A DNA stretch of 64,000 nt from Branchipolynoe longqiensis (taxonomy: Eukaryota; Annelida; Polychaeta; Phyllodocida; Polynoidae), in the NCBI GenBank assembly GCA_030323885.1, contig CM059198.1:63328917-63392916 (forward strand), read 5' to 3'. The notes below the pieces were generated by a model that was not told the origin of the DNA, searched no databases, and saw only the letters and a program-made list of their open reading frames with translations. Shown one piece after another: positions 21,810 to 32,617 of the stretch. The first letter of the stretch is position 1, and every line of letters starts with the position of its first letter. The translations under genes were made by a program, and so were the position numbers.

Positions 21810-22057
21810 CCTAGTAAATGTTTTGAACACCCACCCACACGCGAAACGTGACCATACTACTCTTGATTGCTTTTTGTAATAAATGTCTGGAGCGTATTTA
21901 TAAAATAATATGGCATGAGAAGAAGAAAATCAATACCCAACACACCGCGGCCGTGAAATGTCAAATGGAAGGTGCTAACAAGCGTGGCGAGTGTCCCGTC
22001 ATGCATTGTTCACACGGGCACCCTTATATTACCAGCAGGGTGTCTGTGAGTGGGGGT
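21810..22057. other. Unassigned stretch
   Basis: No feature seen. Confidence 0.35.
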
Positions 22058-22747
22058 GGAGATTGGTTGGAGTGTTATGTCCTGGCAACATCTAAGGTGA
22101 TATCAGGACAGGTTTGTTTTGTTTGTTTGTTGTTGTTTTACGTCCTAGCAACATCTAAGGTCATATCAGGACGGTTACCGACTTGTGACAGTGCGCACTC
22201 ATGGCGACTTTATAGTGCTGTCCCACTGGGAAACCAGGACGCCGGCACCATGACCTGGTATCCCACTCAGTCACATTATCCTGACACTGAGCACACCAGT
22301 CCTTGCCCTATCCTAATAATGCCGAGCGCCTGGCTAGGAAGCGACAAGTATCAATTTTAAAGTCATTGGTTTGACTCGACCGGCACTCGACCCCACGACC
22401 CCACGATCTACCAGCATGGGAGACCGACGCTCTAACTCATTCGGCCATCCCGTCTGGTATATCAGGACAGGTACTGACTTGAGACAGTGTTCACTCATCG
22501 CAACTTCATATTGCTGCCCTATTGGGAAATCAGGCCACCGGCACATTTGATCCAATATCCCACTCGGTCATGTTATCCTGATGCTGAGGTAACCATTCCT
22601 TGCCCTATCCTATTAATGCTGAGCGCCTGGCTAGGAAGCGACAAGTATCAATTTGATAAATCATTAGTTTTACTCAACTGGGGACCAAACCCTCGATCCC
22701 TTGCACGCGAAGACCGGGCTCTACCAATTGGGTCATTAAGTCCGGTT
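22058..22747 (-). mobile_element. SINE-A (A2 head) holding another SINE-A
   Basis: Outer copy: tail at 22058-22112, body and head at 22459-22747. The inner copy occupies 22113-22458. Confidence 0.85.
22113..22458 (-). mobile_element. SINE-A (A1 head), inner copy with perfect 13-bp TSD
   Basis: Flanked by ATATCAGGACAGG at 22100-22112 and 22459-22471, a perfect 13-bp target duplication of outer SINE sequence. This is the best-preserved SINE boundary in the window. Confidence 0.95.
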
Positions 22748-23111
22748 TGGGAGGAGAATGGAGGGAGAGATGGGATAAAGTGGGGGGGGGGGGGTGAGGA
22801 GGGCTGCTGAGGGAGGTTGACTAGAGGGATGGGATGGGGTGGATGGGGTGGGGTCACTAACATATCACCTCAAACAATCCGAAAACACTCCTTTGCAAAA
22901 CCCATCACATTCATACAACTTTAAATTAAATTTAAATTGCATGATCCGATGAAAACCTAACATTTTTCTGTTAACCACAATACTTGCTTATATTTGATCA
23001 TGCATCTTAAATTTAAATGGTTTTCCACTTCTTAAACATCTCTCGCTGCATGAAAGGAATAGGAAGTCAATTCTAGTAGATCGTGGCGCTGGTGCAAGTC
23101 GTTTTTGTTAT

Positions 23112-23429
23112 TGTTTGTTGTTGTTTTACGTCCTAGCAACATCTAGAATATCAGTGCCATGACAGTTTGCGCTCATGGCAACTTTATAGTGCTGCCCTAC
23201 TGGAAGACCAGGCCGGCAGCACCATGACCTGATATCCCACTCAGTCACATTATCCTAGCACTGAGTCAACCAGTCCCTGTCATATCCTAATAATGCAAAG
23301 CGCCAGGCTAGGAAGTGACGAGTATCAATTTTTAAGTCATTGGTTTGACTCGACCAGGGTTTGACTCAAACCCACGATCTACCAACATGGGAGACGGACG
23401 CTCTAAATCATTCAGCCATCCCGTCTGGT
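23112..23429 (-). mobile_element. SINE-A (A1 head)
   Basis: Tail GTTTGTTGTTGTTTTACGTC, head CATCCCGTCTGGT. About 15 bp of the 'ggtcatatcaggacgggtac' region are deleted. Confidence 0.85.
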
Positions 23430-23544
23430 CAGGTGTAAGTTTACAAGTCAGTAATGTCCAACAAAAATGAAATCGCATTTTTTCACCTCAAACACCTCCA
23501 AAGTTTGCCATTTATAATCACAAGTTCCTCCATACTTCTTGTCA

Positions 23545-23807
23545 CCACTTTGCGACCAAAAGAAAGGTCGTCGCAAAGAGGTCGAAACTGGTCGCAGGTG
23601 GTCACAAAGTGGTCCTCAGTGGTTGCCGACCACGACACAAAAATGATCGCAAGGAGGTTGCAGCAACTGCACTAAAAAAAAATTATTATGACCAAAATGG
23701 TCACCCAGGGGTCGGCGACCAAGTAGGTCGCAAGGAGGTGGGTTGTTTGGTTCTAAGTGGTCGCAAAATGGTCGCAAGCGGTCGCAAGCCGTAGTGTGAC
23801 TGGGGCT
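23545..23807. mobile_element. WAP-b with GGTCGCAAAGTGGTC words
   Basis: Right end GTAGTGTGACTGGGGCT followed by TAA. Interior repeats GGTCGCAA, GTGGTCGCAA and TTTGCGACCA in both orientations. The left terminus is not recognisable. Second family member at 50034-50381. Confidence 0.7.
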
Positions 23808-24300
23808 TAATGTATTTAATTATAAAATATATCAGAGACTGGAGCTCATCGTGTCATGTATCTTTAAACCAAAATTGTCATTGTCATCTATAAGATTTCC
23901 TCATCGTATTCCAATGGATCGATCAAATTGATATGTTTTATGTTGCGTAATACAGTGTAGACCCGCTAAGGACGACACAAAAACAGGTGTGGATAATACA
24001 CTTTATTACTACTATCACTCTGAACACCGTATCTGGCTGGCATAACCGCCGAATCAAAATAAACAAAAGTTTTTCTCGGGTGAGCTGACCGGCGCGCAGG
24101 CCGGGTGCGTATCAGGTGGGCGCCGGGCCGGCCGAGCGCCTTGGTTATATACGACTACCGGCACGCCGCCTAGCGAGCGGTGGGTGCATAATGCTTAGCA
24201 CGGAGCCGGCGCGTTCGAAACGCCTCGAATATGACCAGCTCATATATACATTCGTCAATGCCCGCGGGTGCCTACACCAGCATATACGCGTATATACTAC
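23808..24300. other. Unassigned stretch
   Basis: AT-rich then GC-rich unique-looking DNA; nothing identified. Confidence 0.35.
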
Positions 24301-24301
24301 C

Positions 24302-24792
24302 TATAACCCCATTAAACCAAATTTGAAGGGACCCTAGAAATTTGTTTGGATTAACCGATCATTGGTTTAACCGAGCTTTGACTTTGACTTGTCTTTGGAA
24401 AAAACGGGGGTGCATTATGAATGTACAATGTAGGTGGACACTATGATTATTGTTTTTTATGTATATACAGTTTAACCCCATTAAACCAACCTCCGTTAAA
24501 TGAAACGATTGGTTAATCCAAACTTTTTTCGGCGACCTGGAAAATACTACCATTTATCATATAAAAAAGTCTCAGATGACCTTAAAACAACATGAAAGTT
24601 AGGTTTAACTGTACCCGAAGTGGCCTGGGGCCGACCATTTTGTTTGGATTAACCGACACTTTGGATTAAGCGACTTTGGTTTAACCAACTTTTTTATATG
24701 ATAAATGGTAGTATTTTGCCGGGCCGCCGAAAAAAGTTAGGATTAACCAATCATTTGGGTTAACCGAGCTTGGTTTAATGGGGTTGTACACT
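24302..24792. mobile_element. pogo-2, about 490-bp form
   Basis: Begins near TATAACCCCATTAAACCAAA, has a second inner terminus CAGTTTAACCCCATTAAACC at 24468, and ends GGTTTAATGGGGTTGTACAC. The region between outer and inner ends includes 'gggggtgcattatgaatgta'. Same layout as 38519-39008. Interior words TTGGTTTAACC/GGTTAATCC are repeated in both arms. Confidence 0.8.
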
Positions 24793-25147
24793 ACCAACGT
24801 TTCTGAGTTTTTCTCCGATAAATATGCTAGGTTGATCATTGGGATATATTTGACTTTAGTTTCAAGCAACTTGCATTTATTTTTAAGATTTAACTTTGGA
24901 GATATATTGGGTGAAACTTGGATAAATAATTGTTGTATTTAAACAAAAAGGTTGCCAATACACTTTGCTTACACATTTTCCGAGCATGATAGCATACATA
25001 GCACAGAAGCAGAAAACCGCAACAAATGGTTAACGAGTGCACCGGTATCTAACTTGATACATAGTATCAACAAGAGCTAATTGTTTTGGAATAAAACATG
25101 CATGGGATCGTGCCTCACTTTTCGAACATGTATCTTTACAGATAGAT
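24793..25147. other. Unassigned stretch
   Basis: AT-rich, no feature; 'gcctcacttttcgaac' at 25112 resembles the pogo-4 end. Confidence 0.3.
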
Positions 25148-25148
25148 A

Positions 25149-25605
25149 CAGTCAAACCTATCTAAGCAACCACCTCCACAGATCGACCACTCCCCTATAT
25201 CGATCGCTATACAACCAACCAATCACCTATACAACCAATCACCTATACTACCAACCAACTCCACATATTGACCAATCCCCTATATCGATCGCTTTATTTG
25301 GGTCCCAAATGATAACCAACCAACTCCACAGATTGACCACTCCCCTAAATTGATCGCTTTATTTGGGTCCCAAACGATAACCAACCAACTCCACAGATTG
25401 ACCACTCCCCTATATTGATCGCTTTATTTGGGTCCCAAACGATTACCTATACAACCAACCACATCCACAGATCGACCACTCCCCTATATCAAATGCTTTA
25501 TTTGGGTCCCAAATGATCACCTATACAAAATGATTGTAACAATAAAAAAACTCCTTAAACCAACAACCCCCCATTTAAAGTCGGTCCCATGGTCGGTCGA
25601 TTTTA
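25149..25605. mobile_element. pogo-1 with internal tandem expansion
   Basis: Left end CAGTCAAACCTATCTAAGCA. The segment 'ctccacagattgaccactcc'..'tttatttgggtcccaaacga' is repeated four or five times at about 70-bp spacing. The right arm ends 'ggtcggtcgattttatattt' without a clean ACTG. Confidence 0.8.
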
Positions 25606-25920
25606 TATTTTTTTTTGGGGTAAATATGTTTATTCTGCTGAATAAATCTGTTGTCAGTGCTGAAGCGCTGGTCTTCCAGGAATCTTTCAATTCAGGGTTA
25701 TTTACACAACAAGGTATATAGAGTAAGGTATACAATAACTGTTGAATACACAATTTGCAGCGTGTAACACACTGAAATTCTGTAACCCAAAAGTTCCGTA
25801 GTAATATGGCAACAGTAGTTTTATTGTAATAAATAGATGAAACGTCGGTGAACTGATAGTAAATATCGCCCCCATCCGTTGTTGGCACCTTAATGTGGAA
25901 AGCATAAAAAGGGGGTGAGG
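25606..25920. other. Unassigned stretch
   Basis: Weak similarity to 39170-39250 ('ggtcttccagg' against 'ggacttccagc'); nothing firm. Confidence 0.3.
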
Positions 25921-25943
25921 ACGCGCATGAAGTGTGTGTGAGG

Positions 25944-25976
25944 AGGGGGGAGGGGGGAGGGGGGGGGGGGGGGAGG
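25944..25976. repeat. Poly-G tract
   Basis: G-run interrupted by single A. Confidence 0.9.
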
Positions 25977-26094
25977 GAGAGCCGCAGCGGATACGGCAGG
26001 CAGTAATGGCCGACAGCCCGCTACGCACGAAGCTGAACATTTACAATAAAAGTATTATGTGTTTTACCTGCCAGGCGATGAGAACCTGACAGCG

Positions 26095-26875
26095 AGTTGG
26101 GGGAGCAACCCATGGTTAGAGGGGAAGGGGGAATGGGAAGGGAAGGGGGAATGGGGAAGGGGGAAGGGGAATGGGAGAGGGGGGGGAGGGGGAGGGGAGG
26201 GAGAAAGGGGGATGGGGAGGAGAGGTGGAAAGGGGGGAGGTGGAAGGGGGGGAGGGGAGGGGGATGTGAAAGGGGAGGGAGGGGAAGGAAGGGGAAAGGG
26301 GAGGGGAAAGGAAAGGGGGAAGGGGAAGGGGAAGGGGAAGGGGGAATGGAAGGGGAAGGGGAAAAGGGGAGAAGGAGGAAGGGGAGGGGAGTGGGAAGGG
26401 GGAAGGGAGAGGGAAGGGGAAGCAGAGGGGGAGGGGAATGGAGAAGGGAAGAGAAAAGGGGGAAGGGGAATGGGGAAGGGGGAGAGGGGGGAGGAAGGGG
26501 GAAAAGGGGGTGGTGGGGAAGGGAGAGCAGGGGAAATCGGAAAGTGGCAAAGGGACAGAGGGGAGGGAAGGGGGGGAAGGGGGACGAGGTAGCAGGAAGG
26601 GAGAAGGGGGAAGGGGGAGGGGGAAGGAAGGACGGGGAGGGGAAGAGGAAGAGGGAGGGCAGAGCGGGAAGTAGAAGGAGGAGGGGGAGGGGAGGGGAAG
26701 GGGCGGAGAGGAAAGCGGGTAGGGGCAAGGGGAAGGGGAAGAGGGAAGGAGGGACAGGGAGGGGAAGATGAAGGGGGAGGGCAGAGCGGGAAGGAGAAGG
26801 GGGAAGGGGAATGGGAATGGGAATGGGATGGGAAGGGGGAAGAGAAAGGGAAAGGGAAGGGAAGGGGAAGGGGAA
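26095..26875. repeat. GGGGAA/GGGAAG purine tract, about 780 bp
   Basis: Almost pure purine on the plus strand (units GGGGAA, GGAAGG, GGGGAGGG). The long frames across it, including the 551-codon minus frame 26021-27676, are poly-Pro/Ser or poly-Gly/Glu artefacts of composition. The strand asymmetry would favour triplex or slipped structures. Confidence 0.9.
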
Positions 26876-26879
26876 TAGT

Positions 26880-27480
26880 GGCATTACAATGGTGATGGCG
26901 AAAGGAGTAACATTAATGATGCTGGCGAGTGGCCTTAAAGATGGCACTGTGGCAGTGAAAGTGGCATTAAAGAAGGTGGACAGTGTCGCATAATAGATGT
27001 TGCAGAGAGTGGCATTAAGGATGTTGGAAAGCGTGGCATCAGGGATGGTAGGCAGAGTGACATCACTGATGCTGGAGAGTGGAAGTAAGGATGGTGCAGA
27101 GTGGAAGTAAGGATAATGGAGAGTGGAAGTAAGGATATTGGAGAGTGGAAGTAAGGATGGTTGAGAGTGGAAGTAAGGATGGTGTAGAGTGGAAGTAAGG
27201 ATAGTGGAGAGTGACATCAAGGATGGTGCAGAGTGGAAGTAAGGATAGTGGAGAGTGGAAGTAAGGATGGTGGAGAGTGGAAGTAAGGATGGTGGAGAGT
27301 GGAAGTAAGGATGGCGCAGAATGGAAGTAATCATAGTGGAGAGTGGAAGTAAGGATGGTGCAGAGTGGAAGTAAGGATGGTGGAGAGTGGAAGTAAGGAT
27401 GGTGGAGAGTGACATCAAGGATGTTGGAGAATGGCATTGTGGCAAGGATGGTATGGAGTGTGGTAGAGAGAGTGGTGCAG
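26880..27480. repeat. 22-bp minisatellite (GAGTGGAAGTAAGGATGGTG)
   Basis: About 25 units of 22 bp, core GTGGAAGTAAGGATGGTGGA (for example at 27079 and 27101). Some units carry GACATCAAGGATG instead. Confidence 0.9.
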
Positions 27481-27483
27481 TAA

Positions 27484-27562
27484 TAATTGAGGGGGGGGGC
27501 GTGGGCAGTGGTAGTGGGGGGGGGGGGGGGCGTGGGCAGGTAGTGGGGGGGGGGGGGGGGGC
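27484..27562. repeat. Three poly-G tracts
   Basis: G-runs at about 27490-27499, 27518-27531 and 27545-27561, separated by CGTGGGCAG(T/G)TAGTG units. Confidence 0.9.
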
Positions 27563-27584
27563 TGAGCTGAAATACCTTTTTTGG

Positions 27585-28111
27585 GGTGAAACCTCACTTT
27601 TCGAACAGCTCACTTTTTGAACAAATCGGTTCAGAAACATTTTTCTAGCAAAACGTGCATCGCATTCCGAACGCATTCTCGGTTTCCAAACAATGGGTGG
27701 GACGTAGTGAGTCCCAACCTCAGTTCAGTACTGCAAAGAAACAGAAAACAGAAATACAGATGTTCATAGAAATAAATCCTGAATTTCAGTTACCTGATGT
27801 TCTTATATAGAAGGGAATTCCCCTTCCAACCAATAACACCCCCCTTCCCCTTTTCCTTCCTCTCCACCTTCCACTTACGCCATCAAGTCTCCTCTGTACA
27901 TGAATGCCAAAATTAATTTGTCAATTTTATTTATAATTATTATTTATTCATTTTGTGCAAGATCTTATGCATATTCAAGAGGGAAACAAAGTTTCATTGG
28001 GGAGTCGGGAATAGATTAATCCATTTTTCATTGTTTATGTAAAAATTAATTTTGGTTCATGAACAAATCGGTTTACAAACAAGATTTAGGAACAAAACCG
28101 ATCTTTCACTG
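27585..28111. mobile_element. pogo-4 type element
   Basis: Right end, reversed, reads CAGTGAAAGATCGGTTTTGT with TA at 28112-28113. Left end GTGAAACCTCACTTTTCGAA, with the CAG degraded to GGG. Both arms share TTGAACAAATCGGTT. No transposase frame is seen. Confidence 0.65.
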
Positions 28112-28160
28112 TAGTTAGAAGAAAAGACTTTATTCTATTTGCAACGGAAGGATCCACATC

Positions 28161-28494
28161 GTTTTTTGTTTGGTGGGGTTTTACATCATGGCAACATTTA
28201 AGGTAACATCAGGATGGGTACCCACTTGTGACCGGGCGCACTCATGGCAACTTTATAGTGCTGCCCCACTGGGAAATCAGACCACCACCACCACCATGAC
28301 CCGATACCCCACTCGGTGACATTATCCTGACACTGAGCTAACCAGTCCTTGCCCTAAGCTATTAATGCCGAGCACCAGGCTATGAAGCAACAAGTATCAA
28401 TTTGAAAGTCATTGGTTTGACTTGACTGGGAACCAATTTCGCGACGTTCCGCACGCGAGGCCTGGGCTCTACCGATTAGGCCGCCATACCCGGT
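28161..28494 (-). mobile_element. SINE-A (A2 head), full-length
   Basis: Tail 'gtttggtggggttttacatc', head 'taggccgccatacccggt'. Confidence 0.85.
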
Positions 28495-28898
28495 GGTGAG
28501 GAAAATGAAAGGAGTATGCCAGAAGACATTGAGTTTTGAGATGCAGGTGAGGTGTACCACATAAATAAACTAAAAGACGTCAAATACCCTAAGTCAATTA
28601 TAAGTGAATAATATCTTATTGCCAGCATTCGAGAACACTACTTTCATTAAAGTCACTTCCGGTTGCAAATAATGGTGAATTGGATCCAGTTGCAGTTTTA
28701 TCGATTATTTTGTTCATAAGGGGCAGTGCGAAGACAACCATTAATGGGTTACACTGTTCCTACAATTTCTATTGTTCGCAGAATAGTATATGTTTGTGGA
28801 ATAATGTATAGAAATTGTGAATAACAAAATTCTTAATGTCTTTGTCTTAATGAAATAAATACCTAGAGGGAAAATCTCTCACAGAGATGCGGATTGGT
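28495..28898. other. Unassigned stretch
   Basis: Nothing recognised in about 400 bp of AT-rich sequence. Confidence 0.35.
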
Positions 28899-29156
28899 AC
28901 CAGACGGGATGGCCGAATGAGTTAGAGGAAAAAAAAAAAAAAAAAAATGGTAGAGTGTCCGTCTCCCGTGTTGGTAGATCGTGGGTTCGAATCCTGGTCG
29001 AGTCAAACCAATGACTTAAAAATTGATACTTGTCGCTTCCTAGGCAGATACTCGGCATTACTAGGATAGGACAAGGAGCAGTGGAATGAGGATGACCAGT
29101 CGTCTGCGACTGAAATTTCCCCTGCTTAAACAACTAATGTACCAAAAAGGAAAAAA
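28899..29156 (+). mobile_element. SINE-D: SINE-A head with a different tail
   Basis: Head ACCAGACGGGATGGCCGAAT with a run of 19 A inserted in the A-box region, then B box GGTTCGAATCC and body to 'aggataggacaagg'. It then switches to 'agcagtggaatgaggatgac'..'gactgaaatttcccctgctt' instead of the SINE-A 3' half. The same junction recurs in reverse at 36916-37044, so it defines a real family and not a private rearrangement. Confidence 0.75.
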
Positions 29157-29412
29157 GAAAGTCAAACCAATGATGTAAAAATGTATACTTATCGCTTCCT
29201 AGACAGGTGCTCAGCATTATTAGTATATATCGCAAGGACTGGTTGGCTTAGTGTCAGGATAAGGTGACTGAGTGGGATATCAGGACATGGTGCTGGTGGC
29301 CTGGTCTTCCAGTGGGGCAGCACTATTTAATCACCATGAGTGCGCACTGTCACAAGTCAGTACCCGTCCTGATATGACCTTAGATGTTACCAGGATGTAA
29401 AACTCCAATGGC
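29157..29412 (+). mobile_element. SINE-A 3' part
   Basis: 'gtcaaaccaatgatgtaaaa' to 'ggatgtaaaactccaa'; the head is missing where SINE-D abuts. Confidence 0.75.
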
Positions 29413-29538
29413 GAATCTAGCTGCAGATTGTCTGTAGAGGAATCTGCAGATTTAACTACCAGAAAGAACTACTGACACCTAATTCCTTGGGTAATCTGAA
29501 TACAAGCAATGGTTTTAGGAACAATGGGAATATATTGT

Positions 29539-30251
29539 CGTGGGGGTGATGAAAATGGGAAATATTGCACCTAGAGCGGGACTCGAACATACATCTCTTT
29601 GCATTCCGGGCCAGTGTCCTAACCATTACACCACCTATGCTCCCTAATATCACCACACTACCCATGCCTACCTGTCTATGGGGTTACTTGCCTGAGAGGT
29701 CAGTGCAGACTACTACACTCGCCCCCCCTGGAATACACAATATCCACCACGCATGCGACATCTGATAGCGACGACGAACACTACGGTTCTGGGACTGGTG
29801 CCACAGCGCATACAAAAGCTATGGAAATTACTAACTTTCAAATGCACGTATGTCAGTCAAATTTTGGAATATTTGGACAATTCCTAAAGTATATTGCTTT
29901 TGGGTCATTGGAGCTTCAAAGAAAAATCAAATGTTCATGTTTGGACCCTTTTCAAAGTTTTAGGAGGGGACCAAACTAGTCAGACACTATTAATACACAA
30001 TATTCACAAGGCATGCGACATCTGACGGCGACGATGAATACTACAGTTGTGGGACCGTTGCCACAGCATATGCATGTGGATATTGTGTATTGTAAGTCTT
30101 TTATTGCTTACAATTACATACATACATGCAATGCACTAACACATACATACACAGGGTAGGTTCAACAACTATACAGTGCTTGTACAGGATCCGGGTCACG
30201 GCACCAGTGTTGTGGGGTGATGAAAATGGGAAATATTGCGCCTAGAACGTA
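29539..30251 (-). mobile_element. SINE-C composite, interrupted and cut by the gap
   Basis: First unit 29539-29730, spacer resumes at 30089 ('attgtaagtcttttattgct'), second unit begins at about 30212 and runs into the N gap. A 354-bp element (29735-30088) splits the spacer. Confidence 0.8.
29735..30088. mobile_element. TIR element inserted in SINE-C spacer
   Basis: Ends ACACAATATCCACCACGCAT and, reversed, ACACAATATCCACATGCATA. The intact spacer reads 'ctggaattgtaag' (15534, 63041), so the target duplication is AT. It holds two direct copies of 'gcatgcgacatctga' (29751, 30013). No coding capacity; superfamily unknown. Confidence 0.75.
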
Positions 30252-30751
30252 NNNNNNNNNNNNNNNNNNNNNNNNNNNNNNNNNNNNNNNNNNNNNNNNN
30301 NNNNNNNNNNNNNNNNNNNNNNNNNNNNNNNNNNNNNNNNNNNNNNNNNNNNNNNNNNNNNNNNNNNNNNNNNNNNNNNNNNNNNNNNNNNNNNNNNNNN
30401 NNNNNNNNNNNNNNNNNNNNNNNNNNNNNNNNNNNNNNNNNNNNNNNNNNNNNNNNNNNNNNNNNNNNNNNNNNNNNNNNNNNNNNNNNNNNNNNNNNNN
30501 NNNNNNNNNNNNNNNNNNNNNNNNNNNNNNNNNNNNNNNNNNNNNNNNNNNNNNNNNNNNNNNNNNNNNNNNNNNNNNNNNNNNNNNNNNNNNNNNNNNN
30601 NNNNNNNNNNNNNNNNNNNNNNNNNNNNNNNNNNNNNNNNNNNNNNNNNNNNNNNNNNNNNNNNNNNNNNNNNNNNNNNNNNNNNNNNNNNNNNNNNNNN
30701 NNNNNNNNNNNNNNNNNNNNNNNNNNNNNNNNNNNNNNNNNNNNNNNNNNN
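30252..30751. other. Assembly gap, 500 N
   Basis: Exactly 500 undetermined bases between a SINE-C unit and a minisatellite. The round number suggests a gap of unknown true length. Frames across it are meaningless. Confidence 0.99.
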
Positions 30752-31440
30752 CTCTCCCTCTTGTCTGCTCTCGTCTGCTCTTGTCGGCCGTTGTCAGCTC
30801 TCGTCTGTTCTAGTCTGCTTTCGTCTGTTCTCATCAGCTCTCGTGTGTTCTAGTCTGCTCTCGTCTGTTATGGTCTGTTCTCGTCTGTTCTAGTCTGCTC
30901 TCGTCTGTTCTAGTCTGCTCTCATCAGCTCTCGTCTGCTTTCGTCTGTTCTAGTCTGCTCTCGTCGTCTCCTGTCTGTTCTAGTCTGCTCTTGTCAGCTC
31001 TTGTCTGTCTACATTGCTCTAGTCTGCTCTTATCTGGTCTAGTCTGCTCTCGTCGGCTCTTATGTGCTCTCGTGTCTTCTTGTGTGTTCTAGTCTGCTAT
31101 TGTGTGTTCTAGTCTTCTCTCGTCTGTTGTAGTCTGATCGTGACGGTTCTCGACAGCTCTCACCTGCTCTTGTCTGTTCTAGTCTGCTCTCGTCTGTTCT
31201 AATCTGCTCCCGGCGGGTCTTGTCTGTTCTAGTCTGCTCTTGTCAGCTCTGGTCCACTCTCCTCTGCTCTCGTCTATTCTCGGGTGGTCTTGTCTGTGCT
31301 AATCTGCTCTCATCGGCTCTTGTATTGCTTTCGGCTGTTCTAGTCTGCTCTCGTCAGCTCTTATCAGTTATTCTCTGTTCTAGTCTGCTCTTCTCGGCTC
31401 TCGTCTGCTCTAGTCGATTCTTGTGTCCTCTCGAGTGCTT
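30752..31440. repeat. 10-bp minisatellite (TCTGTTCTAG/TCTGCTCTCG)
   Basis: About 69 imperfect decamers. It starts directly at the gap edge, so the array probably continues inside the gap. Confidence 0.9.
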
Positions 31441-31454
31441 GGGGTGATAGTGGG

Positions 31455-31607
31455 GGAATGGTCATGGTGCTGGCGGCCTGGTCTCCCAGTGGGGCAGCAC
31501 TATAACATTGCAATGAGTGGTTGGTTGGTTGGTTGGTTGTTGGAGTTTTACGTCCTGGTAATATGCCAGGATGTAAAACTACAACAATCAACAAACCAAC
31601 CGTACCC
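31455..31607. mobile_element. SINE-A fragment with inverted tail pair
   Basis: A plus-strand body fragment (31455-31513) is followed by two SINE tails facing each other: TTGGAGTTTTACGTCCTGG (31542-31560) and CCAGGATGTAAAACTACAAC (31565-31584). Together 31517-31607 forms a long imperfect hairpin. Confidence 0.7.
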
Positions 31608-31639
31608 TCGTCCTTCCACACGCCAACACCCCAGACCCA

Positions 31640-31742
31640 GACATTTCCCCAGACACACCCAGAGACGCGCATGTATCCACGCACACCCACACGCACACGC
31701 ACACGCACATGTATACGCACGCGCATGCGCGTACGGACACCA
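31640..31742. repeat. CA/CG-rich simple repeat
   Basis: 'cacgcacacccacacgcaca' style alternating sequence. Confidence 0.8.
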
Positions 31743-31745
31743 GTG

Positions 31746-32019
31746 TGTCTAGGTCCTGACTCTAACGACCCCCGCAAGTGACAACAGCTGTTGGCAATGG
31801 CCTTGACCTCTTTGATCGTGTGACCTAATTAACGGCTAGACCGCTGGCGCCCCCGGGTGATGACCCGGGTGCCTAGTGCGGGGGCGATGGGGGGGGGGGG
31901 GTATTACTACCTGCGGGCGTGGCAGTTTAGTGGACATGTTGAAAGCAGACTGGTGGACTGTTTACTAACTATTTACACATATAAAACCACCAAAATAATC
32001 CTCGCAAATATCAAACGAT
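31746..32019. other. Unassigned stretch
   Basis: Small palindrome CCCGGGTGATGACCCGGG (31853-31870); otherwise nothing. Confidence 0.35.
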
Positions 32020-32032
32020 ATATAGCGATATA

Positions 32033-32245
32033 TAGGTATAGCTGAGACGAGATGGACGGGTGACGGGAGGATAGGTGATAGTGAGGTAGATATGATATAT
32101 TCTGGAGATGAAAAACATCAGTATGGCGTTGGAATTATGATGAAGAAGTCCATTGCCGCCACAATGATTGGATTCTGGCCAGTATCTGACAGAGTTATTA
32201 TGATGAAGCTGAGGGGAAAACCGTTCAATATAAACATTCTGCAAG
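32033..32245 (+). pseudogene. RTE LINE internal fragment fused to the 5' end of the full element
   Basis: 213 bp identical to 32904-33116 (offset 871) apart from one base (32194 g against 33065 a). It encodes the middle of the endonuclease domain. It ends at GCAAG and is followed without spacer by the 5' UTR of the full-length element (GTGGGGCTCGTCAATCTTGG). It lies inside the same candidate target duplication as the full element, so it seems part of one insertion event. Confidence 0.85.
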
Positions 32246-32617
32246 GTGGGGCTCGTCAATCTTGGCTGACTGCTCATCTAGGAGAAGGTAAACTCTGATT
32301 TAAAACCCCCGCTGCCGTGCGGCTAGTCCCATTTATGGGAAGACCAGAAGTTGGTAGTGCACACCAGCGGCCATACCGACTCAATTGTCGGCCTAAACTA
32401 AGTGCGGTGCACATCAACTTTGTTGGTGTGGTCAGGGGATGTCACCCCTTCAAGTGCATGAAGACTGGAGCAGCAGATGAGTTAGAAGATCAATAGCTTT
32501 GAAGGTGTAACAGCAAGATGATGTGGCTCATCAGGGCACACTCTGACAAAGATGAGTAAGTGGCCAGTCACCTTGGAAAGGAAGGGGAACCTACCAAGTA
32601 TTTACCCATAGTAAGCA

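Noticed and set aside
21138..21830. 230-codon frame on the minus strand and its overlaps
   Set aside because: Lies in the GC-rich word array of WAP-d.
26021..27676. 551-codon open frame on the minus strand
   Set aside because: Proline/serine-rich translation of a purine-rich tract and a 22-bp array. Other frames on both strands are equally open, so it is a composition artefact.
30196..30853. Frames across the N gap
   Set aside because: Undetermined bases translate to X; no information.
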